Below are positions 19,276-29,872 of a stretch of 64,000 nt of DNA, piece after piece (the first letter of the stretch is position 1; each line of letters begins with the position of its first letter). The DNA is from Aliidiomarina halalkaliphila. Its GTDB lineage: Bacteria; Pseudomonadota; Gammaproteobacteria; Enterobacterales; Alteromonadaceae. The DNA lies in the NCBI RefSeq assembly GCF_007096385.1, contig NZ_VJWL01000001.1, positions 124,001 through 188,000 of the forward strand, in the 5' to 3' direction. The translations under genes and the position numbers were made by a program. A model generated the notes under the pieces. That model was given only the letters and a program-made list of their open reading frames with translations. It searched no databases and had not been told where the DNA came from.

Positions 19276-21859
19276 CGATATTCACCAGCTTTCCGGGCAC
19301 GTAAATCACTTTGCGCACGGTACCTTCATCGGTGTATTTCTTGATTGCTGGTTGTTCAAGGGCTAGTGCTTCCATAGACGCCTTGTCGATACCTGCCGGA
19401 ACAGTTACTTTGGCGCGCACTTTTCCGTTCACTTGCAGAACCACCAGTTTTTCATCTTCGATAAGCGCACTTTCATCAACCTGTGGCCAAGGTGCAAAGT
19501 TAATATCATGGGTATGCCCCAGAGCTTGCCACATACGTTCACATATATGCGGCGTAATAGGCGATAACATCACAATAATGGCGTCTAAGGCTTCTTGCAT
19601 AAGCGCTTTGTCAGCATCGGTCGTCAATGGCGCTTTTTGTAGATGGTTTGATAGCTCCATAACCGCAGCAATGGCGGTGTTAAAGTTTTGGCGGCGGCCC
19701 ATATCATCACTGACTTTTGCGATGGTTTTATGGGTTTCTCGGCGCAATGCTTTTTGCTCGCTATTCAGTACCGAGGCATCGACAGGGTAATGGCCCGCTG
19801 CGTCTTGGAAGTCGTACACCAACTTCCATAACCGGCGTAAGAAACGATGGGCGCCTTCAACACCGGAATCCGACCACTCAAGCGTAAGTTCAGGTGGTGC
19901 AGCGAACATCATAAACAAGCGCACGGTGTCTGCACCGTAGCGATCGACCATGGTTTGCGGATCGATGCCGTTGTTCTTAGACTTCGACATTTTGCTAATC
20001 CCGGCATGCAACACGGGCTTTCCATCGTGCTTATATACGGCTTCAAGTACTTCGCCTTTCTCGTTCCGCTTGGTGATCTCGACGTCGGTTGGCGAGAACC
20101 AGGTTTTCGCTCCGTTATCGTCTTCACGGTAATAACTATCCGCTAACACCATGCCTTGGCAAAGTAGTTGCTTAAATGGCTCATCACAGTTTACTAAGCC
20201 CGTATCGCGCAATAATTTATGGAAGAAGCGGGCATACAGCAGGTGCAATATTGCGTGCTCAATTCCCCCAATATATTGGTCTACCGGTAGCCAGTAGTTG
20301 GCTTTTTCCGGATCCAACATACCGCCATCGTGGCGCGGCGAGCAATAGCGCGCGTAGTACCAGCTCGATTCCATAAAAGTATCGAAGGTATCTGTTTCAT
20401 GTTCTGCAGGCTGGCCTTGATAAGTTGTTTTGCGCCACTGGGAATCGGATTTAAGCGGAGAGGTCACTCCATTCATCACCACATCTTCGGGCAAGCGTAC
20501 AGGTAACTCTTGTTCAGGCACGGCAACCGACTCGCCATTTTCCAGATTCAACATCGGAATAGGTGTACCCCAATACCGTTGGCGCGATACGCCCCAATCA
20601 CGCAGGCGGTAATTGACTTGACGCACACCTTTGCCCATGGCTTCGAGTTTGCTAGCAATCGCATCGAAGGCGTCACTGGAATTTAATCCGTCAAATTCAC
20701 CGGAGTTAATCAGGGTTCCTTTCTCGATCATAGCGCCAGTGCTGTAATCGTGGCTTTGCTCACCTTGAATGACTGGTTTAATTGCCAGTTTATAGGTTGT
20801 GGCAAACTCAAAATCGCGCTGATCGTGCGCTGGTACGGCCATCACAGCGCCGGTACCGTAATCCATCAAGACAAAGTTAGCGACCCATACGGGGACTTCT
20901 TCGCCGGTGAGCGGATGGGTGGCCGTAAAGCCCGTGGCGATACCGCGTTTTTCCATGGTTGCCAAATCGGCTTCAGCAACTTTTTGCTGTTTGCACGACT
21001 CCACAAACTCAGCCACTTCGGGGTGCTTTTCAGCCGCTTTGCGTGCTAATGGATGTTGTGCTGCAACTGCCATATAAGTCACACCAAAGAAGGTGTCTGG
21101 TCGCGTTGTATAAACACTCAGGTCCATATCTAAGGCGTTCACATGAAACGTAATTTCAACACCCTCGGAGCGGCCAATCCAGTTGCGTTGCATGGCTTTG
21201 ACTTGATCAGGCCAGCCATCTAATTGGTCTAAATCTTGTAATAACTCTTCTGCATAAGCGGTAATACGTACGAACCATTGGGGAATTTCTTTTTGTTCCA
21301 CGATGGCGCCAGAACGCCAGCCGCGACCATCGATGACTTGCTCATTCGCAAGTACCGTTTGGTCAATAGGATCCCAATTTACCGTTGCGTTCTTTTTATA
21401 AACCAAGCCTTTTTCAAATAGTTTGGTGAAGAACCATTGTTCCCAACGATAGTATTCCGGATGACAAGTGGCTATTTCACGATTCCAGTCGTAGCCAAAT
21501 CCAAGGGTTTTAAGCTGCTTACGCATCTCCGCAATATTCTGGTAAGTCCAATGCGCCGGTGCGGTTTTGTGCTGGATCGCGGCATTTTCTGCCGGTAAAC
21601 CAAAGGCGTCCCACCCGATAGGATGGAGTACGTTCTTGCCTTGTAAGCGCTGATAGCGCGAGACAACATCACTGAGCGTGTAATTACGAACGTGGCCCAT
21701 GTGGAGTTTGCCACTGGGGTAGGGGAACATCGACAAGCAGTAAAACTTCTCCTTGTCAGAGTCCTCTGTCACAGTAAACACTTGGTCACGTTCCCAGCGT
21801 GCCTGAATTTCAGACTCTAGGGCCGTGGCGTGATATTGTTCGTCGATTTTCCGGGTCAT
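19265..21859 (-). CDS. leuS: Leucyl-tRNA synthetase
   Basis: Class I synthetase that charges tRNA-Leu, about 864 residues. The HIGH-type motif is in [16 protein letters not shown] and the KMSKS motif in [12 protein letters not shown]. The CP1 editing domain lies between them, with TTRPDTFFG. The ATG at 21859 is chosen over the TTG one codon upstream because AGGTAG lies about 9 bases before it. lptE overlaps its end. Confidence 0.97.
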   Translation of the reverse strand: MTRKIDEQYHATALESEIQARWERDQVFTVTEDSDKEKFYCLSMFPYPSGKLHMGHVRNYTLSDVVSRYQRLQGKNVLHPIGWDAFGLPAENAAIQHKTAPAHWTYQNIAEMRKQLKTLGFGYDWNREIATCHPEYYRWEQWFFTKLFEKGLVYKKNATVNWDPIDQTVLANEQVIDGRGWRSGAIVEQKEIPQWFVRITAYAEELLQDLDQLDGWPDQVKAMQRNWIGRSEGVEITFHVNALDMDLSVYTTRPDTFFGVTYMAVAAQHPLARKAAEKHPEVAEFVESCKQQKVAEADLATMEKRGIATGFTATHPLTGEEVPVWVANFVLMDYGTGAVMAVPAHDQRDFEFATTYKLAIKPVIQGEQSHDYSTGAMIEKGTLINSGEFDGLNSSDAFDAIASKLEAMGKGVRQVNYRLRDWGVSRQRYWGTPIPMLNLENGESVAVPEQELPVRLPEDVVMNGVTSPLKSDSQWRKTTYQGQPAEHETDTFDTFMESSWYYARYCSPRHDGGMLDPEKANYWLPVDQYIGGIEHAILHLLYARFFHKLLRDTGLVNCDEPFKQLLCQGMVLADSYYREDDNGAKTWFSPTDVEITKRNEKGEVLEAVYKHDGKPVLHAGISKMSKSKNNGIDPQTMVDRYGADTVRLFMMFAAPPELTLEWSDSGVEGAHRFLRRLWKLVYDFQDAAGHYPVDASVLNSEQKALRRETHKTIAKVSDDMGRRQNFNTAIAAVMELSNHLQKAPLTTDADKALMQEALDAIIVMLSPITPHICERMWQALGHTHDINFAPWPQVDESALIEDEKLVVLQVNGKVRAKVTVPAGIDKASMEALALEQPAIKKYTDEGTVRKVIYVPGKLVNIVVA

Positions 21860-21887
21860 CAAGATACTACCTGTTCAATACTGCTTG

Positions 21888-21915
21888 AGTATAAATTCAA
21901 TTAGCCTGCGTTGAA
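21888..21915 (-). promoter_or_regulatory. Possible promoter for leuS
   Basis: On the minus strand TTCAAC and TATACT are separated by 16 bases and lie about 30 bases before the leuS ATG. The -35 falls in the last codons of the small membrane protein gene upstream. The -10 is good and the -35 moderate. Confidence 0.4.
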
Positions 21916-22113
21916 GATCATGGCGACAATCATTACCAAAGCGATAATGACACCCGCCGCACCAAAGAAAATGGATTCAATTTTATCGCGTGCGCGCTCT
22001 TGCTCGTTTTCATCGATGGTAGATGGCATCACCGCACAAATAATGCTGGCAATTCCAAGTCCCGCAGAGGCCACGAAAACCGTAAATAGAATGGCACCAA
22101 AAATCTCGTTCAT
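21901..22113 (-). CDS. Small two-TM membrane protein of unknown function
   Basis: A 70-residue protein with two hydrophobic segments (about 4-27 and 48-68) joined by a charged loop, DENEQERARDKIES. No family is recognised. The ATG at 22113 follows AAGGAAAAG with suitable spacing, and codon use resembles the neighbours. It lies between lnt and leuS, where enterobacteria carry other small genes (ybeL region). With no enzyme motif, a structural or regulatory membrane role is only a guess. Confidence 0.7.
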   Translation of the reverse strand: MNEIFGAILFTVFVASAGLGIASIICAVMPSTIDENEQERARDKIESIFFGAAGVIIALVMIVAMIFNAG

Positions 22114-22210
22114 GGTCTTTTCCTTACATTTGAACCGATTCGGCTATAACAGCCCGTTAGTGTATAGTTTTTGCGGCTTTTTGACTACGTTGATTGACGA
22201 CCTTATTGGA

Positions 22211-23743
22211 CTACGTGGTGCGGCGGAATTTTCGTGGCCGTGCCAATGCAAATAGCAATAAGGTAAGTGCCCACGCTGGGAGGTCACCCCAACGCGCATA
22301 GCCTGTTTGGCCCGAGACGAGGAGAACACGTGTACTGGCGACCGCAGATTCAAACTGAGGAATGCGCGTGAGGCTATGCCCACGTTCATCGTAAACGCCG
22401 GTAATGCCGTTATTCGTCGCCCGTAACATCGGGCGGCCTAATTCACGTGCCCGCATACGTGCAATTTCCATATGCTGGTGAGGTCCATGGGAATCACCGA
22501 ACCAGGTATCATTACTGATGGTCAACAACATCCCCGTGTCGGCATTGAAATTGGCACGAATTTGGCGGCTAAACACTACCTCGTAACAAATATTTGCGGC
22601 AATTAAGAGTCCATTCGCATTGAGGTTGTTTTGAATGTAATCGCCGCGCGAAAACGAGGACATCGGCAGATTAAACAACGGCGCTAATGGGCGCAAAAGT
22701 GACTCAAATGGCACAAACTCACCAATCGGCAGCAGTTGATGTTTTCGGTAACGGTTCGGGTTGCCATGATACCAATGGCGACCAGATTGCTCACCAAGCA
22801 CAATCATACTGTTATAGAAATCGCCGGTGTTCCGATCCAGATCAATAATGCCACTGATTAAGGTGGTGTTTTGTTCACGTAAAAAGTCGTCAAGGTCGGC
22901 TAATTGTCGTTGTGCAAAAGGCTCAATAAACGTAATCGCGGATTCTGGCCAAATAATCAAATCATGATCTAGGTAGGGTGCAGTCAGATCGATATAGGTA
23001 TGAAAGTTAGGCCATTGTTCATCCGGGTTCCACTTCAGATCTTGAATTACATTCCCCTGCACCAGAGCCACCTGCCGGTGTTCTCCAGTTGCTTCCATGG
23101 GATTGAGTTGTGCGGCCAAAACCCCAAGTACGAGCATGGCCGGTACGGCCAAAAGCCACTGTAAACGACGGCGTAGCACTGTATAAGCGATGCTAATTGC
23201 CATAATCCAGAGCATCACTGTGATACCGATTTCGCCAATATGGGGGGCAAAGTTGCCAAGCACGGAAAGGGTTTGTGTGTAGCCGAGACTAAGCCAAGGA
23301 AACCCGGTGAATAGCCAACCGCGCAGAAACTCCGCAAGCAGCCAAAGTAGCGGAATGGCAAATAGACTTAATCCGGTAAAGTAGCGGCGGCAGCGCCACC
23401 ATAGAACGGCAACGAGGGTCGGAAACAGTGCTAAATAAGCGCACAACAGCAGCATAATAAACAGAGATGCGATCAGCGGCATGCCACCGAACTGATCAAT
23501 ACTGACAAAAACCCAACTAATGCCGGCACCAAACCAACCTAAACCAAACCAAAAGCCTGTTGCCGCCGCCTGTCGCCAGTGTTGCGTTCGCACCAGCAGA
23601 AGGAGCCATGCGGCCATAACAAGGGGAGTGAGCCATGCTTGAGAGAATGGAGCGTATGCAAAAACCAATGCAAGCCCTAACACGAAGCTAAAAAGGCTTC
23701 GCCACCGTTGGTTTTGCAGAAGGCGTGGAACAAACTGCCACAT
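22211..23743 (-). CDS. lnt: Apolipoprotein N-acyltransferase
   Basis: Inner-membrane enzyme that adds the third acyl chain to lipoproteins. The 510-residue product has about six to eight N-terminal membrane segments followed by a periplasmic nitrilase domain. The Glu of the triad is in IIWPESAITF, the Lys is expected in the RKHQLLPIGEFVPFE segment, and the Cys is in ANICYEVVF. It is followed on the same strand by the small membrane protein and leuS, and preceded by corC, as in E. coli. Confidence 0.96.
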   Translation of the reverse strand: MWQFVPRLLQNQRWRSLFSFVLGLALVFAYAPFSQAWLTPLVMAAWLLLLVRTQHWRQAAATGFWFGLGWFGAGISWVFVSIDQFGGMPLIASLFIMLLLCAYLALFPTLVAVLWWRCRRYFTGLSLFAIPLLWLLAEFLRGWLFTGFPWLSLGYTQTLSVLGNFAPHIGEIGITVMLWIMAISIAYTVLRRRLQWLLAVPAMLVLGVLAAQLNPMEATGEHRQVALVQGNVIQDLKWNPDEQWPNFHTYIDLTAPYLDHDLIIWPESAITFIEPFAQRQLADLDDFLREQNTTLISGIIDLDRNTGDFYNSMIVLGEQSGRHWYHGNPNRYRKHQLLPIGEFVPFESLLRPLAPLFNLPMSSFSRGDYIQNNLNANGLLIAANICYEVVFSRQIRANFNADTGMLLTISNDTWFGDSHGPHQHMEIARMRARELGRPMLRATNNGITGVYDERGHSLTRIPQFESAVASTRVLLVSGQTGYARWGDLPAWALTLLLFALARPRKFRRTT

Positions 23744-23762
23744 AAGTCGGGGCTCCGTCGAA

Positions 23763-24623
23763 TTAGGTTTGTTCGTTAGGGATGGATATCTGAAGTTGTT
23801 GAATGCGGCGTCGATCGGCAGCAGTTACTTTAAAATGTAACTGACCAATCGTGACTTCTTCACCGACTTCTGGCAAATGACCAAAGGAATGTGCCACTAA
23901 TCCCCCGATGGTGTCGTACTCGTCATCTAAGTATTCGGTATTGAAGTAGTCATTGAAGTCTTCAATGGGCGTGAGTGCTTTGACCAAAAACTTAGAATGA
24001 CTCACTTTGCGAATATCGCCCCGTGAATCCTCATCGTCGGTTTCATCTTCAATCTCACCCACAATTTCTTCAAGGATGTCTTCGATGGTCACCAAGCCAC
24101 TAACGCCACCGTATTCGTCCACAACTACGGCCATATGATAGCGCTTGGAGCGGAATTCCTTGAGTAAAGCATCAACGCGTTTGCTCTCGGGCACAATCAC
24201 AGCAGGCCGCATCACCTGTTCAAGGGCGAAGGGCTGCTCGACGAGGCCGAACCCATAGGCGATCAGATCTTTGGCCAACAGAATGCCTTCAATGTGGTCT
24301 TTGTTCTCGCTAACAACGGGATAACGGGAGTGTTGTGTTTGAATCACGATAGGTAGGAAGGCTTCGACACTGGCGTTTTTGTCGATGGTGACCATTTGCG
24401 AGCGAGGAATCATGATGTCGCGAACTTTCAGCTCGGCGACATCAAGTACGCCTTCGATCATTTCTTTGGTATCAAGGTCGATCAGATCACGATGCTCGGC
24501 ATCCTGGATCATATCAACAAGTTCTTCGCGACTAGAGGGCTCGCCGGTAAATGTCTGTAACAACTTTTGCGCCCATGTTTTCCTTGAGTTCCCCGAACCG
24601 GGTTGGGGTTTGTCATCGCTCAT
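23763..24623 (-). CDS. corC: CorC/YbeX family CBS-domain protein
   Basis: Cytoplasmic protein of 286 residues with paired CBS domains (about 65-190) and a C-terminal CorC_HlyC domain (about 205-280). The CBS segments include IMIPRSQMVTID, HSRYPVV and VVVDEYGGVSGLVTIEDILE. E. coli YbeX was named for magnesium and cobalt efflux and has also been linked to ribosome metabolism. It sits in the fixed order ybeZ-ybeY-ybeX-lnt. Confidence 0.95.
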   Translation of the reverse strand: MSDDKPQPGSGNSRKTWAQKLLQTFTGEPSSREELVDMIQDAEHRDLIDLDTKEMIEGVLDVAELKVRDIMIPRSQMVTIDKNASVEAFLPIVIQTQHSRYPVVSENKDHIEGILLAKDLIAYGFGLVEQPFALEQVMRPAVIVPESKRVDALLKEFRSKRYHMAVVVDEYGGVSGLVTIEDILEEIVGEIEDETDDEDSRGDIRKVSHSKFLVKALTPIEDFNDYFNTEYLDDEYDTIGGLVAHSFGHLPEVGEEVTIGQLHFKVTAADRRRIQQLQISIPNEQT

Positions 24624-24629
24624 TGACGT

Positions 24630-25175
24630 TTACTCACTCCTCGAGTCGTTGTCGTTATTATGGGTTGCATCCACATCGGTTGTTTGTTGGTTTGTGTGGT
24701 CCGCTATGGTAACTGCGTATGGATCGGCGATTTCTAAGGCCGCTAAAATAGCACGCTCAAGCGCTTCCATCGCGTCTGCTTCAGTATCGGTTATATGGTC
24801 ATAACCTAGCAAATGCAAGGTACCGTGAACAACTAAATGCGCAAAATGGTGTGCCAACGCTTTGTTTTGCGCCCGAGCTTCAGCACGTACGACCTCTTCG
24901 CAGAGAATGACATCACCGAGCAGTGGGAGATCAAGAGTAATCCCAGGAGGTAAATCGGCCTCAAAGGGAAACGAGAGTACATTCGTGGGTTTATCTTTGT
25001 CTCGATATTCACGATTGAGGGTTTGTACTTCGGCGGCATCGGTAATGCGAATAGTCAGTTCGGCATGCTCAATGGCTAAGTGCTTGAACACAGCCAACAC
25101 ATAAGATTCGATTTGGGTATCGCTAGGCAAATCAGCCGCATCAATTTCCCGTTGAATATCGATATAAAAGCTCAC
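24630..25175 (-). CDS. ybeY: Endoribonuclease YbeY
   Basis: Zinc-dependent RNase needed for 16S rRNA 3' maturation and ribosome quality control, 181 residues. The metal-binding motif HxxxHxxxxxH is visible as HGTHLLGYDH-type spacing in [32 protein letters not shown] is the family signature. The C-terminal tail after the domain is longer than usual, Asn/Asp/Thr-rich, and probably disordered. Its start overlaps ybeZ by 4 bases. Confidence 0.96.
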   Translation of the reverse strand: MSFYIDIQREIDAADLPSDTQIESYVLAVFKHLAIEHAELTIRITDAAEVQTLNREYRDKDKPTNVLSFPFEADLPPGITLDLPLLGDVILCEEVVRAEARAQNKALAHHFAHLVVHGTLHLLGYDHITDTEADAMEALERAILAALEIADPYAVTIADHTNQQTTDVDATHNNDNDSRSE

Positions 25176-26167
25176 GAACGCTCTTGCTCCGCTTCAAATG
25201 CCTCATAAGCCTGCACCACCCGCTGAACCACTGGGTGACGAACAACATCTTTGGCGGTGAAGAAGGTAAAGCTAATTCCGTCAACGTCATTGAGTACTTC
25301 AATCGCTTGGCGTAGACCGGATTTTTGTCCACGCGGTAAGTCGATTTGAGTGATATCCCCAGTAATCACGGCTTTTGAGTTAAAGCCGATCCGAGTAAGG
25401 AACATTTTCATTTGTTCCTGAGTCGTATTTTGACTCTCATCAAGCAGGATAAAGGCATCGTTTAAAGTGCGGCCGCGCATATACGCCAGTGGCGCGATCT
25501 CAATCACATTGCGCTCGAGCAATTTCTCAACTTTCTCAAAGCCAAGCATTTCAAATAAGGCATCGTAGAGCGGGCGCAAATAGGGGTCGACTTTTTGCGC
25601 TAAATCACCGGGCAAGAAGCCTAATTTCTCACCTGCTTCAACCGCTGGGCGAGTTAACAAGATACGGCGAATTTCTTGTCGCTCTAAGGCGTCGACGGCC
25701 GCCGCGACGGCAAGGTATGTTTTACCGGTACCCGCAGGACCAATGCCAAAATTAATATCGTTGGTGAGAATGGCGCGAACGTATTCTTGTTGATTCCGAT
25801 TCCGTGGTTTGATCAGACCGCGTTTGGTTTTGATCAACGTCATTGGATCGTCATCGTCAGGGCCGTCGTTTTGTTCAAGAGCGCGACTTTCCTGAATGGC
25901 CATATGGACTTGGTTTGGCTCGACGGCACGCATGCGCCCGCGCACCGGTGCCGTTTCTACATAGAGATTCTTGAGGATATCTTCGGTCGCACGGATGCCA
26001 GGCCCTTGACCAATAATGCGAAAATGGTTGTCTTTGTACACCACTTCAACGCCAAGGCGTCGTTCGATATGACGAATATTGTCGTCAAATGGTCCGCACA
26101 AACTTGCCAAACGCTGGCTATCTGCCGGCTCGAGATATAATTCAATGGTGTCTACCGTAGTACTCAA
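25172..26167 (-). CDS. ybeZ: PhoH-like ATPase YbeZ
   Basis: PhoH-family NTPase of 331 residues, probably an RNA-acting partner of YbeY. The Walker A motif is [13 protein letters not shown] and Walker B is [11 protein letters not shown]. An N-terminal KH-like region (about 10-80) precedes the ATPase core. The start is a TTG at 26167 with AGAGAGGAA just upstream; no better ATG lies nearby. It overlaps ybeY by 4 bases and follows miaB. Confidence 0.94.
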   Translation of the reverse strand: MSTTVDTIELYLEPADSQRLASLCGPFDDNIRHIERRLGVEVVYKDNHFRIIGQGPGIRATEDILKNLYVETAPVRGRMRAVEPNQVHMAIQESRALEQNDGPDDDDPMTLIKTKRGLIKPRNRNQQEYVRAILTNDINFGIGPAGTGKTYLAVAAAVDALERQEIRRILLTRPAVEAGEKLGFLPGDLAQKVDPYLRPLYDALFEMLGFEKVEKLLERNVIEIAPLAYMRGRTLNDAFILLDESQNTTQEQMKMFLTRIGFNSKAVITGDITQIDLPRGQKSGLRQAIEVLNDVDGISFTFFTAKDVVRHPVVQRVVQAYEAFEAEQERS

Positions 26168-26214
26168 CCGTTCCTCTCTGTGTCATCAAGCGGGGCTGTC
26201 GTCCCTAGTGTCGG

Positions 26215-27654
26215 CTATTGCGCCGACGGATTAATGTGGATAACACCCAATGAATCCGGAGCAGGCTCAGGATTACGGGCTAAAATGGCTTGCGGTGCTG
26301 TATCGACACGCAAACCCAGTTCATGCTCTTCACGCAATACTACGCCGCGTAATGAGTTCGGTAGTGCTTCGGTGATTTTTACATCCACGAATTTACCAAT
26401 CATATCGGGGCGGCCTTCGAAATTAACCACGCGGTTGTTTTCAGTACGACCACTCAACTCCATCGGGTTTTTCCGCGATGGGCCAATCACTAAAATCCGC
26501 TGTTCAGTATCGAGCATTTGTCGCGCATGACGCTGTGCTTGCTGGTTAATGCGCTGTTGCAGTAATTGTAGGCGCTCTTTCTTTACAGACTCGGGGACAT
26601 CGTCGGGCAAATCGGCCGCAGGCGTACCTGGGCGAGCGCTGTAGATAAAGCTAAAGCTCAAATCAAAATCGATGGCCTGAATTAAATCCATGGTTTGTTC
26701 GAAATCGGCATCTGTTTCCCCTGGGAAACCAATTATAAAATCAGATGACATAGCGATATTCGGACGCACTTTACGGAGTTTGCGAATCTGCGACTTGTAC
26801 TCGAGTGCCGTGTGGCCGCGTTTCATGAGCGCAAGGACGCGATCCGAGCCGCTTTGCACCGGCAGGTGCAAGTGGCTCACAAGCTCAGGAATGGTTTCAT
26901 AAGCGGCGATAATATCGTCGGTAAACTCCACCGGATGTGAGGTGGTGTAGCGAATCCGATCGATACCATCAATGGCTGCAATGTAATGGAGTAGTTCCGC
27001 AAAGGTACAGAGGCTGCCATCGTGGCGATCACCGCGATATGCATTTACGTTCTGACCAAGTAGGTTTACTTCACGTACGCCTTGGTCTGCTAGCTGAGCA
27101 ATCTCGAAAAGAACATCGTCGAGCGGGCGGCTAACTTCTTCACCACGGGTGTATGGCACCACACAGAAGGTACAGTATTTGCTGCAGCCTTCCATAATAG
27201 AAACAAACGCAGTGGGGCCGTCAGCTTTAGGATCCGGTAAGCGGTCGAATTTTTCGATCTCTGGGAACGAAATATCAATCACTGAGGTTTTACCTTCGCC
27301 GAGCTCTTTGAGCATGGCCGGTAAGCGATGCAGTGTTTGTGGGCCAAAGACGAGGTCGACAAATGGTGCGCGCTCGCGAATTGCGGCGCCTTCCTGAGAT
27401 GCAACACAGCCGCCGACACCGATGATGAGATCCGGTTTGGTATTTTTCAGCTGTTTCCAACGACCTAACTGATGAAACACTTTCTCTTGCGCTTTTTCGC
27501 GAATAGAACAGGTGTTCAACAGAATGAGATCTGCCTCTTCTGCTTCTGCTGCTGGCTCATAGCCAAGGTGTGCATGCAACAGATCTGCCATTTTGCCCGA
27601 GTCATACTCGTTCATTTGGCAGCCCCAGGTTTTGATATAGACCTTTTTACTCAT
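26215..27654 (-). CDS. miaB: tRNA-2-methylthio-N6-dimethylallyladenosine synthase
   Basis: Radical SAM methylthiotransferase acting on adenosine 37 of tRNAs that read UNN codons. The 479-residue product has an N-terminal UPF0004 domain ([17 protein letters not shown], with further cysteines in [10 protein letters not shown] and GVGGCVAS). The radical SAM motif is CSKYCTFC, and a C-terminal TRAM domain follows (about 385-445). The last 30 residues are an extension with no recognised domain. It starts the miaB-ybeZ-ybeY-corC-lnt run. Confidence 0.97.
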   Translation of the reverse strand: MSKKVYIKTWGCQMNEYDSGKMADLLHAHLGYEPAAEAEEADLILLNTCSIREKAQEKVFHQLGRWKQLKNTKPDLIIGVGGCVASQEGAAIRERAPFVDLVFGPQTLHRLPAMLKELGEGKTSVIDISFPEIEKFDRLPDPKADGPTAFVSIMEGCSKYCTFCVVPYTRGEEVSRPLDDVLFEIAQLADQGVREVNLLGQNVNAYRGDRHDGSLCTFAELLHYIAAIDGIDRIRYTTSHPVEFTDDIIAAYETIPELVSHLHLPVQSGSDRVLALMKRGHTALEYKSQIRKLRKVRPNIAMSSDFIIGFPGETDADFEQTMDLIQAIDFDLSFSFIYSARPGTPAADLPDDVPESVKKERLQLLQQRINQQAQRHARQMLDTEQRILVIGPSRKNPMELSGRTENNRVVNFEGRPDMIGKFVDVKITEALPNSLRGVVLREEHELGLRVDTAPQAILARNPEPAPDSLGVIHINPSAQ

Positions 27655-27752
27655 ACTCTGCGTCTTCGGTTACTGCGTAGCTTTAAGGGCGGATATTTTA
27701 CCCTGTTCACCGCTCCCTTGCTACCTTTGCAAACGAAGTGTTCTGAGTCGGT

Positions 27753-28757
27753 CTATCTACGGGGATGAAATTGAATGCTGATTTGGGTGACAGGCTCCGT
27801 TGATGCAGCCGTATCAAGTTGACCTTCAAGGGTAAAGTGGTCGGAAAATACAGTGAAACTTTCCATGCCCCAGGTCACATTGCGAAATTGCTCATCAATC
27901 CCATCGGCGGTGGTTGGGATGTTGAGGGCGCGCAATAACCCAGAGAACTCGTTTGCTGGTGCGTCGGGGTGTTGTGGAAATACGTATAACTGGCTCAATT
28001 GGTCGCCGCTCATGGTAAAGCTTAACCAAAGTGATACCGCATATGATTGCTCAAAATCTTGGGGCTGTGACAGATTAAGCAGCGGGAGGTTCTGCAACGC
28101 GGTGACGCCAGCATCGGAAAATCCCTGCTCGGTATTTAATTCTAATGCCCGCAAAGCGGCAATGACGTCGTCTTGGCTTACGTGTTCGCTATGGGCCAGC
28201 AATTGGGCATGTGCAGCTTCTTGCGCGGATGTATCGGAATCTGCGCGCTCTGCGGCAAGTTGGGCGCGTAAGGCACTGAGATCAACTTCTGCGCCTTCAC
28301 GGGCGATTGTTTGGCTGGTCGCTCGTTGCTGCCGTTCACCATAGGCATTATAGGGGGTTGCTCGCACTTCTCGAGTTTCATCGGTGGAACCCTCGCAGGC
28401 GCCGATTAATTGTGCCTGCACTTGCACCCGCAAGCGTAGTGTTTGCGTGCCGCTCACTTCCTGCACAGTGCGTTCAACGCGCGTTAAGATAATACCCGAA
28501 GCATTGATTGCAGCGGCCTGCGCTTGGATATCGGCTTTGGCTTGCTCAAAAAGGGGCTGAAAATCATCGCGCTTTGGTTCAGCTACATAGCCTGCACGGC
28601 TGCGACTACGCCAGGTGGCTTGTTCTGTCTCGGATAATTCGCTGAGCACATTGTAATCGCAGCGCGGATAATTCTCTAAAACGGGTACTGACGCCCACGC
28701 CTGAGAGCTCACAGCGAGCGTTGATATGACAATTAATACATCACGGAAAGAAATCAC
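27753..28757 (-). CDS. Exported hypothetical protein
   Basis: No family recognised. The 334-residue product has a signal peptide (about 1-22, ending QAWA). An Ala/Glu/Arg/Gln-rich helical region (about 50-200) follows, including AQAAAINASGIILTRVERTV, which may be a BON/SIMPL-like strand pattern. The C-terminal part is more beta-like and ends in QISIQFHPRR. The GTG start has GGAG 5 bases upstream. It stands alone between miaB and a DMT permease. Confidence 0.7.
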   Translation of the reverse strand: MISFRDVLIVISTLAVSSQAWASVPVLENYPRCDYNVLSELSETEQATWRSRSRAGYVAEPKRDDFQPLFEQAKADIQAQAAAINASGIILTRVERTVQEVSGTQTLRLRVQVQAQLIGACEGSTDETREVRATPYNAYGERQQRATSQTIAREGAEVDLSALRAQLAAERADSDTSAQEAAHAQLLAHSEHVSQDDVIAALRALELNTEQGFSDAGVTALQNLPLLNLSQPQDFEQSYAVSLWLSFTMSGDQLSQLYVFPQHPDAPANEFSGLLRALNIPTTADGIDEQFRNVTWGMESFTVFSDHFTLEGQLDTAASTEPVTQISIQFHPRR

Positions 28758-28857
28758 AGCTACTCCAAAAATTATCTGTTACTTAGACCTACGCGGGTCA
28801 TTGTACATCAGGTGATGGACATCTTTAGTTAAACAGAGCAAAGCTCAGAATGCAAAG

Positions 28858-29754
28858 TTAGGGGTTGGTGGTGCCTGAGGGCGGAATCTTAATCGCTGGG
28901 CTGCGATTCTGGCGAATCGCCATATAGCCCGCTGCAATGATAATCACGGAACCGACGAACATGTGAACAGTGAAGGCTTCGCCCCAGATGAGATAACCTA
29001 TCAGCGCGGCAAATAGTACCGAACTGTAGGTGAAAACACCGATTTGCGATGGGGATGCCATACTAAAGGCGCGGGTCATGGTGAGTTGCCCGAGTACCGC
29101 AAACACCCCCATTAGCATCACGCCAAGCCATAACTGCCAGGATAGCCACTGCCAAGTCACGAGGACAGGTATTGCTGTCAGTACGGTGGAGAAAAATGAA
29201 AAGTAAAAGACAATTTTACTCGGGGACTCTGTGGCAGATAGTTTGCGAATCACCGTTTTTGCCCAAGCCGCCAGTCCTGCAGCCAGAAAGGCGAGCGCCA
29301 TTACCGCCGGAAATCCGCCCGCAAATGGGTTCAAGAACACTAAGACACCAAGAAAGCCTAGGGCAATCGCGGCCCATAAAATCGGCCCAACCCGTTCTCT
29401 AAACCAAAACCAACTAATAATAGGAATGATAAAAGGAGCCATAAGCAGCACTAGCGTTGCTTTTGCTAACGCCACTTGGGTAATGACGTAGAAAAATAAA
29501 TACATACCGCCAATGCCCGTCACGGTGCGTAGCAAATGTAATTTCAATTGGGTTGTACGAAAGGCAGTAGCACGGCGTTTGTACAACCAAGGCAAGAGTA
29601 CAACGAGGGCAAAAAAATTACGGAAGAATACGAGGTGCGTAGTAGGAATATCCGCGGCTAGGTACTTCACCATAGCGCTTGTGGCGGCGAAGCAGAGTTC
29701 GGCAAAAAGCAGAAATAATGAGGCGGCGATCAACGGGTTCAGAGCCAACTCCAC
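28858..29754 (-). CDS. EamA/DMT-family permease
   Basis: Inner-membrane transporter of 298 residues with ten predicted membrane segments in two EamA repeats. Typical pieces are LFAELCFAATSAMVKYLA near the N-terminus and a second-repeat end, VHMFVGSVIIIAAGYMAI. The substrate cannot be told; relatives export amino acids or other metabolites. The start is uncertain: the GTG at 29754 has no clear Shine-Dalgarno, and a downstream TTG is possible. It is transcribed away from ubiF. Confidence 0.85.
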   Translation of the reverse strand: MELALNPLIAASLFLLFAELCFAATSAMVKYLAADIPTTHLVFFRNFFALVVLLPWLYKRRATAFRTTQLKLHLLRTVTGIGGMYLFFYVITQVALAKATLVLLMAPFIIPIISWFWFRERVGPILWAAIALGFLGVLVFLNPFAGGFPAVMALAFLAAGLAAWAKTVIRKLSATESPSKIVFYFSFFSTVLTAIPVLVTWQWLSWQLWLGVMLMGVFAVLGQLTMTRAFSMASPSQIGVFTYSSVLFAALIGYLIWGEAFTVHMFVGSVIIIAAGYMAIRQNRSPAIKIPPSGTTNP

Positions 29755-29872
29755 GGTGCCGAAGAATGATGCTTTGATTCTATCATGATCTATGACAAAT
29801 GCAGCGACGATTTGATTCGTGCATAATAGAAAAAATCGAATACAACAATGGATGCATCAGGTGGCAGAACGA

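Noticed and set aside
19311-19790. 159-codon frame opposite leuS
   Set aside because: Shadow of the leuS coding sequence; composition is Ser/Cys-rich and no ribosome site is seen.
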